Shown piece after piece: positions 46,426 to 57,514 of a DNA stretch of 64,000 nt (position 1 is its first letter; every line of letters begins with the position of its first letter). Made by a program: the position numbers and the translations under genes. Origin of the DNA: Xiphias gladius (Eukaryota; Chordata; Actinopteri; Istiophoriformes; Xiphiidae); NCBI RefSeq assembly GCF_016859285.1, contig NC_053404.1, positions 20,790,105 through 20,854,104 of the forward strand, read 5' to 3'. The notes under the pieces are model-generated. The model had not been told where the DNA came from. It searched no databases and saw only the letters and a program-made list of their open reading frames with translations.

Positions 46426-47000
46426 GGCGGCTACCGAGAGGACAACAGGAACCACCGCAAAATGGGCTGGACGGAGACCCGGACAGGGGCAGAGCGTACC
46501 CTAGCAACAAATGTGAAGGACAGTGGCGATTTCCATGAAATTAAATTGCACTAAAATTACCCAAAACCGAGACAAAATCTTCCCCCAGGAGTGTGTTTCT
46601 TTTTTTTTAAAGCTGGATTTAGCTCAATCACCTGCCAGCCAGCTGTTGTGGTTGCAGTTGGTATTAGCATTAGCATACGAGCTAGCCGAGCAGAGCTGAA
46701 TGCAGTCTTACCTGAAGAGAAATAAATGTGTACACCGGAGATGTAGCTTCGAGGAGCAAAGGCTAGCTTAAAGATTTTCAAATCTAACAGCTCACGTAAG
46801 CGTTTAAGAAGCCAACAAAGGAGCTGTAATTGCTAACTTTCACCAAACAGCTAATAAAAACGCGTCCAAACGGCTACTTCTGGTCCCGCCCAGAGGAGTT
46901 AAATGTCTTTATGCGATTGGCCGGGACGTTGACGTTTTGTAGTCCGATTGGAGCAAAAGAGGTGCCAATCATTTTATTCAGCCTTCTTCGGCTCCAGTAT
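46426..47000 (-). promoter_or_regulatory. emc9 promoter region
   Basis: CpG-containing sequence upstream of emc9 has three ATTGG/CCAAT boxes close together (ATTGG at 46916-46920 and 46947-46951, CCAAT at 46965-46969), suggesting NF-Y binding and a TATA-less promoter. No gene is seen in the other direction until 52210. Confidence 0.4.
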
Positions 47001-47108
47001 AGTGCTCGCGTTCCACGGCAGCGCTCCCTCCAGTGGTGAGGACGTGGTGTTTGGGACGAAGATGGGCTTTTATGTTCATAAGGGATTGAAGTCAATCTTA
47101 TGTATATG

Positions 47109-47300
47109 TACACTACCGGTCAAAAGTTTAAGAAACACGTGAGTTTTTCCAGTTAAATTTACACAATTCAATGAGTGTTTCAGAAATTAACATTAGACAA
47201 GATTTTAAAAACAAGGACTTATGGTTGAACAAAATTTTACCTAAATTTTTGACTCATCCAGCAGTTGAACACACTTGCCGCCGCCCCCCCCATTTAAAAA
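47109..47300 (+). mobile_element. Tc1/mariner-like element end
   Basis: TACACTACCGGTCAAAAGTT is a terminal inverted repeat I recognise from many fish Tc1-like elements and MITEs. The opposite end was not found. Confidence 0.6.
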
Positions 47301-47635
47301 AAGAAAAAAAGTGGAACTCCTTGTTCAGAAAGTTTGTCAGACATCCCCTCAAATGCGTTGCACTTGCCCCCCCCCCCACCATTCTGATAGAAATATACAG
47401 CTACTTCCTGCAGTACAGTATTGTCCTAGTAATGCATTGGGGGGCCTAAATAGGGATTAAATTTAAATGACAACTGGAAAAAAAAGGGGGTGTTTTTAAA
47501 AATAAATAAAAATTGACCAGCAAGGTATAAGGGGTAAGAAAGGGTTAAATATTAGTGAGGGATAAAACAATTATATTAAGTGATAAATGGGTTTGTATTC
47601 TAAAATTTAAAAAAAAAAAAAAAGGCACAGATCAA

Positions 47636-47670
<35 letters not shown>

Positions 47671-48260
47671 TTACCAGAGCTAGTCAAGTTTAGCTCAGTC
47701 CTAAAAGTTCATGTCCTGTTGTGTGCAACAACATTTACAAAACAGATTGCAAAGAGCAAAACTTTCCTTGAGGTTTGGTGTAAAAATAGGGTGTTGGGTT
47801 TAGCAATACAGTTTCAGAACATCCTGTCGTCCAGGATGTCAAGCAAGCAACGCTTGGGTAGAAGATTTTGACACTTGAGAACGCAGGCTACTTTGCAATA
47901 GGCTTTCATAAACACCACACTACATGTATGCATTTATAATGGATCATTAAAGCTCTGGGGTGTCGGCAGGATGTGCAGCTGTTCTGCACATGCCTAAGAC
48001 CAAAACACAATTTTGTATCCATTACCCCTTTTAGCTGGCTAGTGCTACACATTGGCTGATTATATCTGAAATTCAAACCTCAACAGGTTTGACAATAGCT
48101 CAAACCCAACCTGAGACCTGGTACATGTCAGGATCTGATGTGTTCAGGTAGAACAGTTGTAGCAGGGCTGAGTGCGCCCTAAATTCACACTTGTTTCTTT
48201 AAACAATTTAATAAAAAAAAAATGATTGTCAGGCAATATCAATTCATTACAAGGTTAATT
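47300..48260. other. Spacer with poly-A, poly-C and purine tracts
   Basis: No gene. C9 runs at 47284-47291 and 47368-47378, long A runs at 47609-47623 and 47639-47670. ATTAAA on minus near 48205-48215 could be the poly-A signal of the Pro/Gln-rich gene. Confidence 0.45.
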
Positions 48261-48610
48261 TTAATTTGACAAGTCAATACAATGTCTTAGCCGAAAGCAG
48301 TCTGAAACATCTTTGGTGTTGTGGTGCCTAAAAAAAAAAAAAAAAAAAAAAGTTTATACCCCAGTTCATACCCCACCCACTGATCTGCAATTTGAATGAA
48401 GTCCAGTGCCATATCCACACCCAGTGTCACTGCAAACACCAGAAGCGCCATCCCTGGAAGAAATTTAGGTTAGAAAAGGTTACTCACTGATCCTGCTTAT
48501 CTTGCTAATTAGAGTGCCAGTGATCACAGCTTACCATTTGAATACATGTGGACACCAACTCCTTGGGCAAAAGTAGGAGAACTGTAACGTGGCTGTTCAG
48601 AAACCTGGAA
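48261..48610 (-). other. Possible additional 3' exons of the Pro/Gln-rich gene
   Basis: Three segments with splice borders follow the stop codon at 48650 on minus: 48610-48535 (CTCTGCAG acceptor, GTAAGC donor), 48453-48372 (TTCCAG acceptor, weaker GTATGA donor) and 48327-48261 (poly-T then TAG acceptor). If the first is read in frame 0, all three stay open: FQVSEQPRYSSPTFAQGVGV..., then a hydrophobic MALLVFAVTLGVDMALDF, then a stop after 75 codons. They may be 3' UTR exons or former coding exons cut off by the TAG. Confidence 0.35.
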
Positions 48611-48649
48611 CTGCAGAGGTGAAAAACTGATCTGATGCTGCTTGGTCAC

Positions 48650-51058
48650 CTATCGTCTCTGCAACTGCTGGGGCTGGTAAATGGCCTGTTTGAGAACTTG
48701 TGGCTGCTTGGACAAGTAGTGCAGCATCGGTGGCATCTTAATCATGTAGCTAGGCTGTTTAGGTAGGTGGAAAGGCAGTTGGGGCCGCTTTGGCGGGTAG
48801 CCGGGCTGCTGGGGCACCTGGGACCACTGGGGCTGCTTGGGTGGGTAGCTAGGCTGCTGGGGAACCTGTGGTTCCAGGCGCTGCTGGGGCATGTAGCTGG
48901 GCCGCAGGGGCATTTGCGGCCGCTGGGGCAGGTAGCCGGGCTGCTGAGGTACCTGTGGTTCTGGGGGCTGCTCGGGCCACTTTGGCAGGTAGCTGGTGTG
49001 CTGGGTCACCTGCAGCTGTGGCACGATGGGTGGATAGCCAGGCTGCCGAAGTCGCTTGGGTCGCTGGGGCAGGTAGCCGAGCTGCTGGGGAACCTGCAGC
49101 ATATACGGTTGCTGGGGCGGGTAGCCAGACTGCTGGGGCACCTGCGGCTGCTGGGGCAGATAGGCTGGCTGCCGAATTCGCTTGGGTCGCTGGGGCCGCT
49201 GCGGCGGGTGGCCGAGCTGCTGGGGAACCTGCAGCACATATGGTTGCTGGGGCGGATAGCTATGCTGGTGGGGCCAATGCAGCCGTTTGGGTGGGTAGTC
49301 AAGCTGCTGAGGTACCTGTGGTTGTTGGTGTTGCTGGGGCCAATGCATTTGTTGGGCCTGGTAGCCATGCTGGTAGGGCACCTGTGGCTCCTGGGGCCAA
49401 TGCGGCCGCTTGGGCAACTGCGGGGCCTGCTGGGGCCGCTTGGGCAACTGCGGGTCCTGCTGGGGCCGCTTGGGCAACTGCGGGTCCTGCTGGGGCCGCT
49501 TGGGCAACTGCGGGTCCTGCTGGGGCCGCTTGGGCAACTGCGGGTCCTGCTGGGGCCGCTTGGGCTGCCTGGGTGGGTAGCCGGGCTGCTGAGGTACCTG
49601 CTGTTGTTGGGGCTGCTTGGGCTGGGCCTGCTGGGGCAACTGGGCCGGGTAGCCGGGCTGCTTGGGCTGCTGGAGCTGCCTGGGTGGGTAGCTGGGCTGC
49701 TGGGGCATTTGCGGCTGCTGGGGCCAATGTGGCCGCTTGGTTGGGTAGTCAGGCTGCTGAGGTACCTGCGGTTGTTGGGGCTGCTTGGGCGTGGGCAATT
49801 GCGGTTGTTGGGGCTGCTGGGGCAACGGGAGTTGTTGGGGCTGCTTGGGCGTGGGCAATTGCGGTTGTTGGGGCTGCTGGGGCAACGGGAGTAGTTGGGG
49901 CTGCTTGGGCGGGGGCAATTGCGGTTGTTTGGGCAACAGGAGTTGTTGGGGCTGCTTGGGCGGGGGCACCTGCGGCTGCTGGGGCAACTGTGGGGCCTGG
50001 TAGCCGGGCGGCTGGGGCACCTGCGGCTGCTGGGGCAACTGCTGGGGCAACTGTGGGGCCTGGTAGCCGGGCGGCTGGGGCACCTGCGGCTGCTGGGGCA
50101 ACTGTGGGGCCTGGTAGCCGGGCGGCTGGGGCACCTGCGGCTGCTGGGGCAACTGTGGGGCCTGGTAGCCGGGCGGCTGGGGCACCTGCGGCTGCTGGGG
50201 CAACTGTGGGGCCTGGTAGCCGGGCTGCTTGGGCTGCTGGAGCTGCCTGGGTGGGTAGCTGGGCTGCTGGGGCATTTGCAGCTGCTGGGGCCAATGTGGC
50301 CGCTTGGTTGGGTAGTCAGGCTGCTGAGGTACCTGCGGTTGTTGGGGCTGCTTGGGCGGGGGCAATTGCGGTTGTTGGGGCTGCTGGGGCAACGGGGGTT
50401 GTTGGGACTGCTGGGGCAACTGTGGGGCCTGGTAGCCGGGCTGCTGGGGCACCCGCGGCTGCTGGGGCAACTGTGGGGCCTGGTAGCCGGGCTGCTGGGG
50501 CACCTGCGGCTGCTGGGGCAACTGTGGGGCCTGATAGCTAGGCACTTGCTGCGGCTGATAATCAGACTCCACTACCTGTGGCTGTGGAGAATAGCTGGAT
50601 GAATATTTCATTTCTGGCAGAGATCGGTCATTTGGTTCCTGTGATTCAGCTTCAGACTGGTAACTGGGAATTAGCTTTGTGCTGTAGCTACTTGCCACAT
50701 TTGCATTTGAGCTGGAATCCTCTCCACCAAGTGGCCCAGTGCTCCATGAGGAGTCATCTTCAGTGTTAAAGCTACTTGAAACTGGTTGATAGCTTGCCAC
50801 TGGCACTTTGTTATCTCCACGCTTCTCAACAGATCCAGTACTGTAAGCTAATAAAACCAACATTTTAGTTATGCATACAACCCATTAAGTCTCACAACTT
50901 AACTAAACTTACCACTTGCTTGATGTCTTCCTACAGCTAGCAAGGACAACAGCAACCATCTAGACAAGACATCCCCAAGTTACCGTATGCTTTAATAATG
51001 AGTTTAACAATTTAAAAAAAACAAAACCTATAAACACTTACTTAAAGAGAAACCCCAT
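48650..51058 (-). CDS. Secreted proline/glutamine-rich tandem-repeat protein, function unknown
   Basis: Exons on minus: 51058-51042, 50959-50913, 50847-48650; 2262 nt, 753 aa. Splicing creates a signal peptide (MGFLFKWLLLSLLAVGRHQASG) that is absent if only the large open frame is read. About 110 residues rich in Ser, Tyr and acidic residues follow, then some 600 residues almost wholly of Pro, Gln, Leu, Val, Tyr, Lys and Arg. Repeat types include QAPQLPQQPQVPQPPGY (17 aa), LPKRPQQDPQ (10 aa, five copies) and PQQPSYPPRQLQQPKQPGY. No Cys and no ZP, trefoil or other domain is seen in the repeat region. The style recalls N-terminal repeats of teleost egg-envelope (choriogenin/ZP) proteins and P/Q-rich SCPP matrix proteins, but I cannot assign it to either. 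The stop codon is the final codon of the exon. Confidence 0.75.
49395..49565 (-). repeat. 30-bp tandem repeat, about five copies
   Basis: On plus the unit is GGGCAACTGCGGGTCCTGCT plus GGGGCCGCTT, coding LPKRPQQDPQ on minus. Copies are almost identical; the edge copies have APQ or HWPQ in place of DPQ. This suggests recent unequal exchange. Confidence 0.9.
49652..50360 (-). repeat. Segmental duplication within the Pro/Gln-rich exon
   Basis: The block 49652-49793 and the block 50221-50360 are nearly identical, each coding the stretch from PQVPQQPDYPTKRPHWPQ to QLQQPKQPGY. They are about 569 bp apart and bracket the 51-bp array. Confidence 0.85.
49980..50240 (-). repeat. 51-bp tandem repeat in the Pro/Gln-rich exon
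   Basis: Four to five near-identical units coding QAPQLPQQPQVPQPPGY. One unit has an extra LPQQ (12 bp). Two further diverged units with PQQPGY occur at 50415-50530. Confidence 0.88.
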
Positions 51059-51149
51059 GGCTTCAGCCACAGTTTAAGCCAGTGACACAGCCAACTCAGT
51101 CACTTCTGTCAGCTCCTACCAAGCCACACAACCGAACCAGTCTGAAAAC

Positions 51150-51200
51150 AATAAGTACCTGAGGTAACACTGGGCCCCTTTATAAGCTCATAAGCTCTTA
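51150..51200 (-). promoter_or_regulatory. TATA-box promoter of the Pro/Gln-rich gene
   Basis: On minus, TATAAA (51194-51189) followed by GGGGCCC lies about 130 bases before the ATG. Transcription would start near 51160. A focused TATA promoter fits a strongly tissue-specific secreted protein. Confidence 0.6.
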
Positions 51201-51359
51201 ATTTGCTGTTTAACTGGACACAGGTTTGAGTAGTTGAAGGTAGGTGTGTCCAGCTCTCTGACAGGGAGAGGTCCACTGCATTATGGGAACTAGAAAGGGC
51301 GGGATAAACTCGGATCATCATCATCATAACGTCATTCGCAGTAAAGTAATGCTTCAAAG

Positions 51360-51868
51360 TGCAGGGAAACTGGACTTTGCTTGTGCTTGACTAGGTTTGT
51401 GTATCATGTGGTTTATTTTTTCACTTTAAGACAACACACACGTGCATAATAAATAAGGCAGCCACAAACTTGTTATCTGGCTTTTAAACCTTCAAACCGA
51501 ATTTAAAATGGGACTCACATACATTTCCAGATCATGATTGTGTCCTTGTGGACATTTAATCAGAAGAAACGTGAACACAATGGTCAGCAATTATAATGTC
51601 AGAAACACACGTTTTTCAAAGTAAAATGTTGTATTTATTTAAAATGATCTTCCTAAATAAAAGATAATATTTTATTGTAAGTAGCTTTAAGTAGCTACAA
51701 TAGGATAGAAAAAGTAAATTAAAAATTTAAATAAAAAAAAATAGAAATTAAAAAAAAAATGGGGGTAAATAACCATACTAACAGTATGTAGAGGGCAAAT
51801 TGTACAACTAACTGAAATAAAACTTATAAACATAAATGTGCAATAATGAGGTGTATGACATATGTGTT

Positions 51869-51903
<35 letters not shown>

Positions 51904-52150
51904 CTATATATATATATATATATATCTAATATTTAGTAGTCAATGTGTTTAGTGTGTCTACAGGACTACATTTCCCATCAGCAACCATATTACGCAATGC
52001 TCTCCCTACTTCCTGGAACTAAATTTCAAAATAAGAATATTTTCGCATGCTGTTTGCCTGCACCGCGACCTAAAACCCGACTTTTATTTAGAAATCGGGG
52101 TCATTCCTCCGTGTTTCGTCGATCCCTCGCGGAGCCACCGACCGCCTGGG
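51360..52150. other. Spacer between the Pro/Gln-rich gene and nceh1
   Basis: A/T-rich; contains a (TG)n(TA)n compound microsatellite at 51865-51925. The last 150 bases rise in GC toward nceh1. Confidence 0.6.
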
Positions 52151-52209
52151 ACCTGGGAGAGGGTGATACCCCATGAACGCTAGTCTCCGGGCAGGTACAC
52201 TCCGCCGCG
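52040..52209 (+). promoter_or_regulatory. nceh1 promoter and 5' UTR
   Basis: CpG-rich sequence directly before the nceh1 ATG, without a TATA box. An upstream ATG at 52173 opens a separate short frame that overlaps the main start. Confidence 0.45.
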
Positions 52210-55200
52210 ATGAGGCTCCGTTTGGCCGGAGCCGTGCTGCTGTCGGCGGCCGCCTACTACGTCTACCTGCCGCTGCCGAGCGGCGTGAGCGAGCCGTGGA
52301 AGCTCATGCTGCTGGACGCGCTGTTCCGGAGCTTCATGCAGGCGGTGAGAGCCGTGCGATGCCGGAGACAGGAGGGCAGGGGAGGACAAGTTGATGGGGA
52401 GGGGGGGGGGGGCGAAAGCTGTGAGGGTCAGGGAAAATACTTGGGGGGGGTATTTTGAATTGAGGGTACATCTATCCGTTAGCTCGAGCGGACGCTCGGG
52501 AAACGGCGTGAGGACAAAGGTGTGTCACGGAAACCTGTCAAAACGGGAGCGGACAGCCCACGGGCACACAATAACCGTAATATCACGGCGGCAGCATTTA
52601 TTTTACAATAATAGCACAGCGTGTTACGGAGAGGGAATTATCGAGTAGAATTCACAATAGAATATCATAAAACTGAAAAAAAAAAATATATATATATCAG
52701 ATACGCTATACTCTACTCCACTATACTGTGCTGTACTATTGCTTACTCTACTCTATATTATATCTGCATTATACTATACCACGGCCTGCCATACTCTACT
52801 GTACTTTATTGCACTGGGGGCTATGTTCTACTGTGTTCTACTGTGCTGTACTACAGTATACTCGTACCATAGCCCAGTCTACTCCACTATACTGTCCTAC
52901 AGCCTAACGTACTGTACATTGCTGTGTATATATACTATATTCTACTATACCATAGCCCACTATACTCTTCTGTACTTTACTGTCATACACCATGCCATCT
53001 GCTCTACTTTACACTATACTACTACTACGACTACTACTACTACTAATACACTATACTAAAACCTGCTACATCATGTTATAATTTACTGCGCACTTACATA
53101 CTGTACTGTACTATACACTGCTACACTATGCTACCCTTCACTATATACTATGCTAGAATAGACTGGAGCAGAATACTATACACTATAATGTACTCTATTA
53201 TACTATACATTACCATACGTAACCCCACTACACTATTCTATCCTTCCCTATGATGTAAACTATACTACATTAGACTGGAATAGAAATTGAACACGGTATA
53301 CTATTACATACCGCTACTGTATGCTACACGGTACACAGGTGCTATGCTGTGCTATACCGTATAGTACTGTGCTTTGCTGTCACTTACTACACTATATTCT
53401 ACTTTGATAATACAGCAGCAGAAAGCAGAAATGCTGAACGCTATACTATACCACACTGTACTGGAAACGGCTGGAATGTCACATAACTAAGTATACTGTG
53501 TGATAGGATTAGGGAATACAGATAAATGTAATGGGGTGAGAGGTCAGATTGGGGTTGGGTACAACAGAATTATGTAAAATAGAATACAATAGAACGGAGT
53601 AGAACACAGTTAGGTACTACGCAACGGAATAGAACAGGTGAAGAGACGAGACTAGAGTTTAGTGAAACGGATTCAGGTAGCGTAGATAAAAGCGGAGCAG
53701 GATAGCGCAGGTCGTCGCTGTCATATGAGCAGGTCGGGCGGCGGCAGCCGGAACTGTGTGTCGACACCAGGCGGCGCGCGGCGGGTGCACGACGATCCCC
53801 GGGCGATCGAGAGAACAACAAGAAAAAATGACCTTTGACCCTGCTGCTGAACGCCCTTTAACCTGTACCTGTCTCATATGCGGCGTTGGCGTTGTGTTCA
53901 TGCAACTCCTATCTCACATGTTAGTTTTAACTAAAGCTCCTGAAAAACCTGCACCGACAGTTCACACACCTAAATCTTGTGATCTAATGCGTCAGTGCAG
54001 CTCGACAAGTTTTTACACACACTCACACACTATGCATAGGACAGGTTTTCATGCATTGCTGAGTCTTACCCTACCGCAGGCTTGTTTCTTCTCTATCTTA
54101 TTCCTATACATTTTTTTTTTTTTTTTTATCGACACCATGACAGAGAGCTCACTTCTAATTTTCAAATTGCTGAATATTAAAATACAAGTCATACAAGTTT
54201 GACGGTAAAACATCTGTGCAATCAGATCACGCTAAAAAAACAAAAACAAAACCCCAACTCTTCAAGATTTTTTACAGATTTAAACTTAATTTCTATCAAT
54301 GAAGTTTTGATTTCAGTGTCTTTCTCGACACCGGAGAGCAAACTTACCTGCTGCAGGAGTCAAGCCTGTGCCCTCTCAGGTCCAGGAAACTCCCCATTAC
54401 CATGCGGTGATTGGCGTGTTTGTGCGTGTCCGTACTTCCAGAGTGACGTGGCTCACGCGCTTGGTGTGTGCCATCGCGTCCACCTGTTGAGCCAGGTGGT
54501 GTCCTGGGTGGAGGTGATCGAGGCCCGCTCCTGCCCCGCCGTGCGCGTCACCGACTCCACGCTGGGCGGCGTGTCCACCAGAGTCTTCGAGCCGAAGGGC
54601 GGGAAGAGGCTGAAAAGAGGGGTCATATACTTCCACGGCGGAGGGTGGGCCCTCGGCAGCGGCCGTAAGTCCTGGTTTTTTTAAAACCCGGAAAGCCGCG
54701 GGAAAACCGGAATTGTTTACTTTTGTTGGATGACGCTGTTTTCTGCAGAAATAATGTTGATTTTGCTCAAACAGCTGTAGTACTGTGTTGTTTATTGCAC
54801 TAAAATATGTGCTGAATATACGGTGAGATCCCAGGATAAGGTTAGATAAAAACAATATTTACTTACATATAAAAATAATGGGGTCGATTCTAATAAGAAA
54901 TTGAGTAACAAATCCTGATAGGAGGTAACAAGAGCGGTCAAAGTCATGGCAAACGCTATGATGCGTTGCTGTGTATACACTGTCACCATCACTCACGCTG
55001 AGTTTACTTGCTCCGCAGGAATGCGATCTTACGACCTCCTTTGCCGGAAAATGGCGGAGGATCTGGACGCTGTCGTAATGTCTGTTGAGTAAGTACGAAC
55101 ATCTGTCACATCACAACAAACGAATTCATTTGGAAGGAAAGAAAATGTTAGATCGGAGCTCCCGCACAGAGTCACTGCTTTCGCTTCTTGAAAGCTAAGG

Positions 55201-57105
55201 TGGTAACAGCAATTAAGTTGAATTCCTTTCAATCTGATATTAATTTCTATATTATAGTTCTTTCATTACTCTTTAGACGATCTTTTCTCTCCATTTTATC
55301 TTTCACTTTTTTATTGTGTGTAGCATATTCTGGGATGTACTCGCCATGAGATGATTGTTTACTTTAAACTGCAGTGAAGAGTGTCTCTTTGGAGCAGACT
55401 ACACAACTGTTGGATGCTCAGGGACATGGAATCTGGGAGAAAAAAAATCATCTAAACTGACGAGCTGCTCTGAAAAATAAAAAAACAAAAGGTTATTTTT
55501 GGTTAGTAAATACAGAAAATAATGAGCCTTTCTTATTAGTGGTCCTGTGTCACTTACTGTAAACAGGGCGCCATTATTTTAAATAATGGAAAAAAAAGGT
55601 TGCTTTTTTAATTCATAAAAAGTGAATAATCAATCATCAGAATCGTTGGCGATGAATTTGCTGTCAGTCCCACTAACGGATTAATCGGCTAAATGTTTCA
55701 GGGCGAGAGCAAAGCACCAACGCAACACAGTCGGGTCTAGGGCTTCCCGGAGTAATGTGTGCAGTAAAGTAATCTTCCCACGGTGTCTCGTTGCCATAGT
55801 TACCGTCTCGCTCCGGAGGCGGTGTTCCCGGATCAGTACCAAGATGCGCTGGCGGCGTCGCGGGCCTTCCTGTCTGCTCAGGTTTTAGGGCGCTACGGCA
55901 TCGATCCGGAGAGGGTGTGCGTGTCCGGAGACAGCGCCGGGGGAAACCTGGCCGCTGCCGTGGCGCAGCAGGTAAACAAAACAAACACACATCTCACGCT
56001 ATCTATACCTTACGCAGCATCTCACTGTCAGTGACTTTTTTCTTTTGCTTGTCTGAAAATTTTACTATTTTTCGTCATCTGAAGACAAGATGTAGAGGCA
56101 TTGATGCCTTGTCCTGCAGCTTCTCCTCCCTGGTGATAAATAAGCCACGTTTGAACTCTGCTGTATCTGTTCAGTCTGAGACAAATTAAGCATCAAACTG
56201 CTGTTGAGACTATTTGGGGACTTCCTTCAAATAGTTCATCCCTTGAGTTGTTTGTTCACCTAACCCTAACCCATGGGCTGACCGTCTGAATAATTTAGAG
56301 AGACGCTGTAAACACATACAACTCTTAAACAAAGTGGCTTTAAAGATACTGAATATATTAAATATTGACCAAAAGCGACCAGCCATCAGTTATTACAGTC
56401 TAAAACTAACCATTCAGGTTCATACTGGCCCCCTGGAACCCCTTATCAGATGAGCTGTAATCTAAATCCCGCCTGTGTCTACAGCTCAGCTCAGATGAGA
56501 GTCTGACCGTGAAGTTCAAGGCCCAGGCGTTGATCTACCCGGTGCTGCAGGCTCTCGACTTCTACACCCCGTCCTACCAGCAGAACCAGGCCATGCCGAT
56601 CCTCTACAGGCCTGTCATGGCTCGTTTCTGGCTGCAGTACCTGGGCGCCGACTCCTCCCTGGAGCCCCTGCTGCTGGCTAACAACCACAGCTCCCTGGAC
56701 CAGCCGGCCATCAGCGCCCACACCCGCTCCAAACTGGACTGGACCGCTCTTCTCCCAGGTGAGCGCAGGAAGCACTTCCGGCAGGTTATTAAAGAGACGG
56801 GATCGCCGGGGGTGGTGGGTGAGGTGCCGGCGCTGACGGATGTGAGGGCGGCGCCGCTTCTGGCGGAGCAGGGGGTTCTGGGTAGGACGCCTAAAGCATA
56901 CGTGATGACCTGTGAGTTTGACGTGCTGAGGGATGACGGGCTCATGTATGCAAAGCGCCTGCAGGACGCCGGCGTCACGGTGACCAGCGATCACTATGAG
57001 GACGGTTTTCACGGCTGCATGGTGTTTGCGTTCCTGCCGATGATGTCTAGTGTTGGACAGAGGAGCATGCACAACTACATCCACTGGCTGGACCAGAATG
57101 TGTAG
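52210..57105 (+). CDS. nceh1: Neutral cholesterol ester hydrolase 1 (AADAC-family ER serine hydrolase)
   Basis: Hydrolyses cholesteryl esters and ether lipids such as 2-acetyl monoalkylglycerol; a type II ER membrane protein with a lumenal catalytic domain. Exons: 52210-52344, 54442-54664, 55019-55088, 55800-55971, 56485-57105; 1221 nt, 406 aa (human 408). The N-terminus is a membrane anchor, and AYYVYLPLP ... [10 protein letters not shown] is nearly the human sequence. Oxyanion motif HGGG is at 110-113; catalytic Ser188 is in GDSAGG, Asp346 in [10 protein letters not shown] and His376 in EDGFHGCM, matching human Ser191, Asp348 and His378 with small offsets. Asn267 keeps one glycosylation sequon (NHSS), while a second human sequon (NWTS) reads DWTA here. 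Zebrafish has two nceh1 copies; which one this is cannot be told. Confidence 0.94.
52690..53500 (+). repeat. Degenerate CTATA/CTACT pentamer array in nceh1 intron 1
   Basis: About 800 bases consist largely of imperfect 5-base words (CTATA, CTACT, CTGTA, TACTA) with strong strand asymmetry (C, T, A rich, few G). A purine-rich mirror, with AATAGAA and TAGAAC words, follows at 53560-53660. This is a decayed simple-sequence satellite. Confidence 0.75.
53700..54441 (+). other. Rest of nceh1 intron 1
   Basis: No exon. A poly-T run is at 54109-54128. Open frames here are incidental. Confidence 0.5.
55089..55799 (+). other. nceh1 intron 3
   Basis: No gene. The text near 55650-55700 (CACTAACGGATTAATCGGC) resembles a MITE terminal fragment. 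Confidence 0.4.
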
Positions 57106-57224
57106 ACAGGCAGGCTGCTCTAGAACCTTGTGAACCGGGATCCGTAGAGAGTAGAGAGAGAAATTCGGGTAATTTGGGGGTCCCTTGCTGGATCTGCAGA
57201 GAGGAGACACGTCTTTGGTCATCG

Positions 57225-57395
57225 CAAATGTAGTTCGTGTGGGGGCAGAATTGGGTAGTGGTAAAAATATCAGGCTTGTAACCCAGAGGGACGTGGTTTT
57301 TATCCACTGTGTCCTGACAAGGGACAAGGACACCAGACAAGACAAGACATCAGCTGCTTTGGATAGGAGCATCTGCATAACGTGTAACATATGAA
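57225..57395 (+). mobile_element. tRNA-derived SINE downstream of nceh1
   Basis: The head TTGGGTAGTGGTAAAAATAT then CAGGCTTGTAACCCAGAGG resembles a tRNA with an internal promoter (A box and anticodon-arm text). The tail CAGCTGCTTTGGATAGGAGC then ATCTGCATAA matches the conserved fish SINE 3' region (GTCGCTTTGGATAAAAGCGTCTGC). Confidence 0.75.
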
Positions 57396-57514
57396 GACGC
57401 GGAAACGCGAGCAACAAGTCGACCTACCAATCGCGTACGTGTAGACAAGCGGCTGCAATGTGAGCTTTACCTGCTTGCATACTTAGCGGGAACCTGGAGG
57501 ATTCAAAATTATAG

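Noticed and set aside
46425-46455. Upstream in-frame ATG extending emc9 by 10 residues
   Set aside because: The family begins MGEVE at 46425; the extension has no counterpart in human EMC9.
49395-49565. CRISPR-like regular repeats
   Set aside because: Direct tandem coding repeats without spacers in a vertebrate exon.
48767-50602. Plus-strand open frames of 235-557 codons, Gly/Leu- or Ala-rich
   Set aside because: They mirror the minus-strand P/Q-repeat exon; the minus frame has a signal peptide, splice sites and TATA box.
48650-50863. Reading the Pro/Gln gene as a single exon starting MLVLLAYSTGS
   Set aside because: MLVLL comes from intron sequence. An acceptor at 50848 joins instead to two upstream exons that supply a proper signal peptide in phase.
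57240-57300. A tRNA-Thr-like gene
   Set aside because: The T-arm is decayed and a SINE tail follows, so it is a retroposon rather than a tRNA gene.
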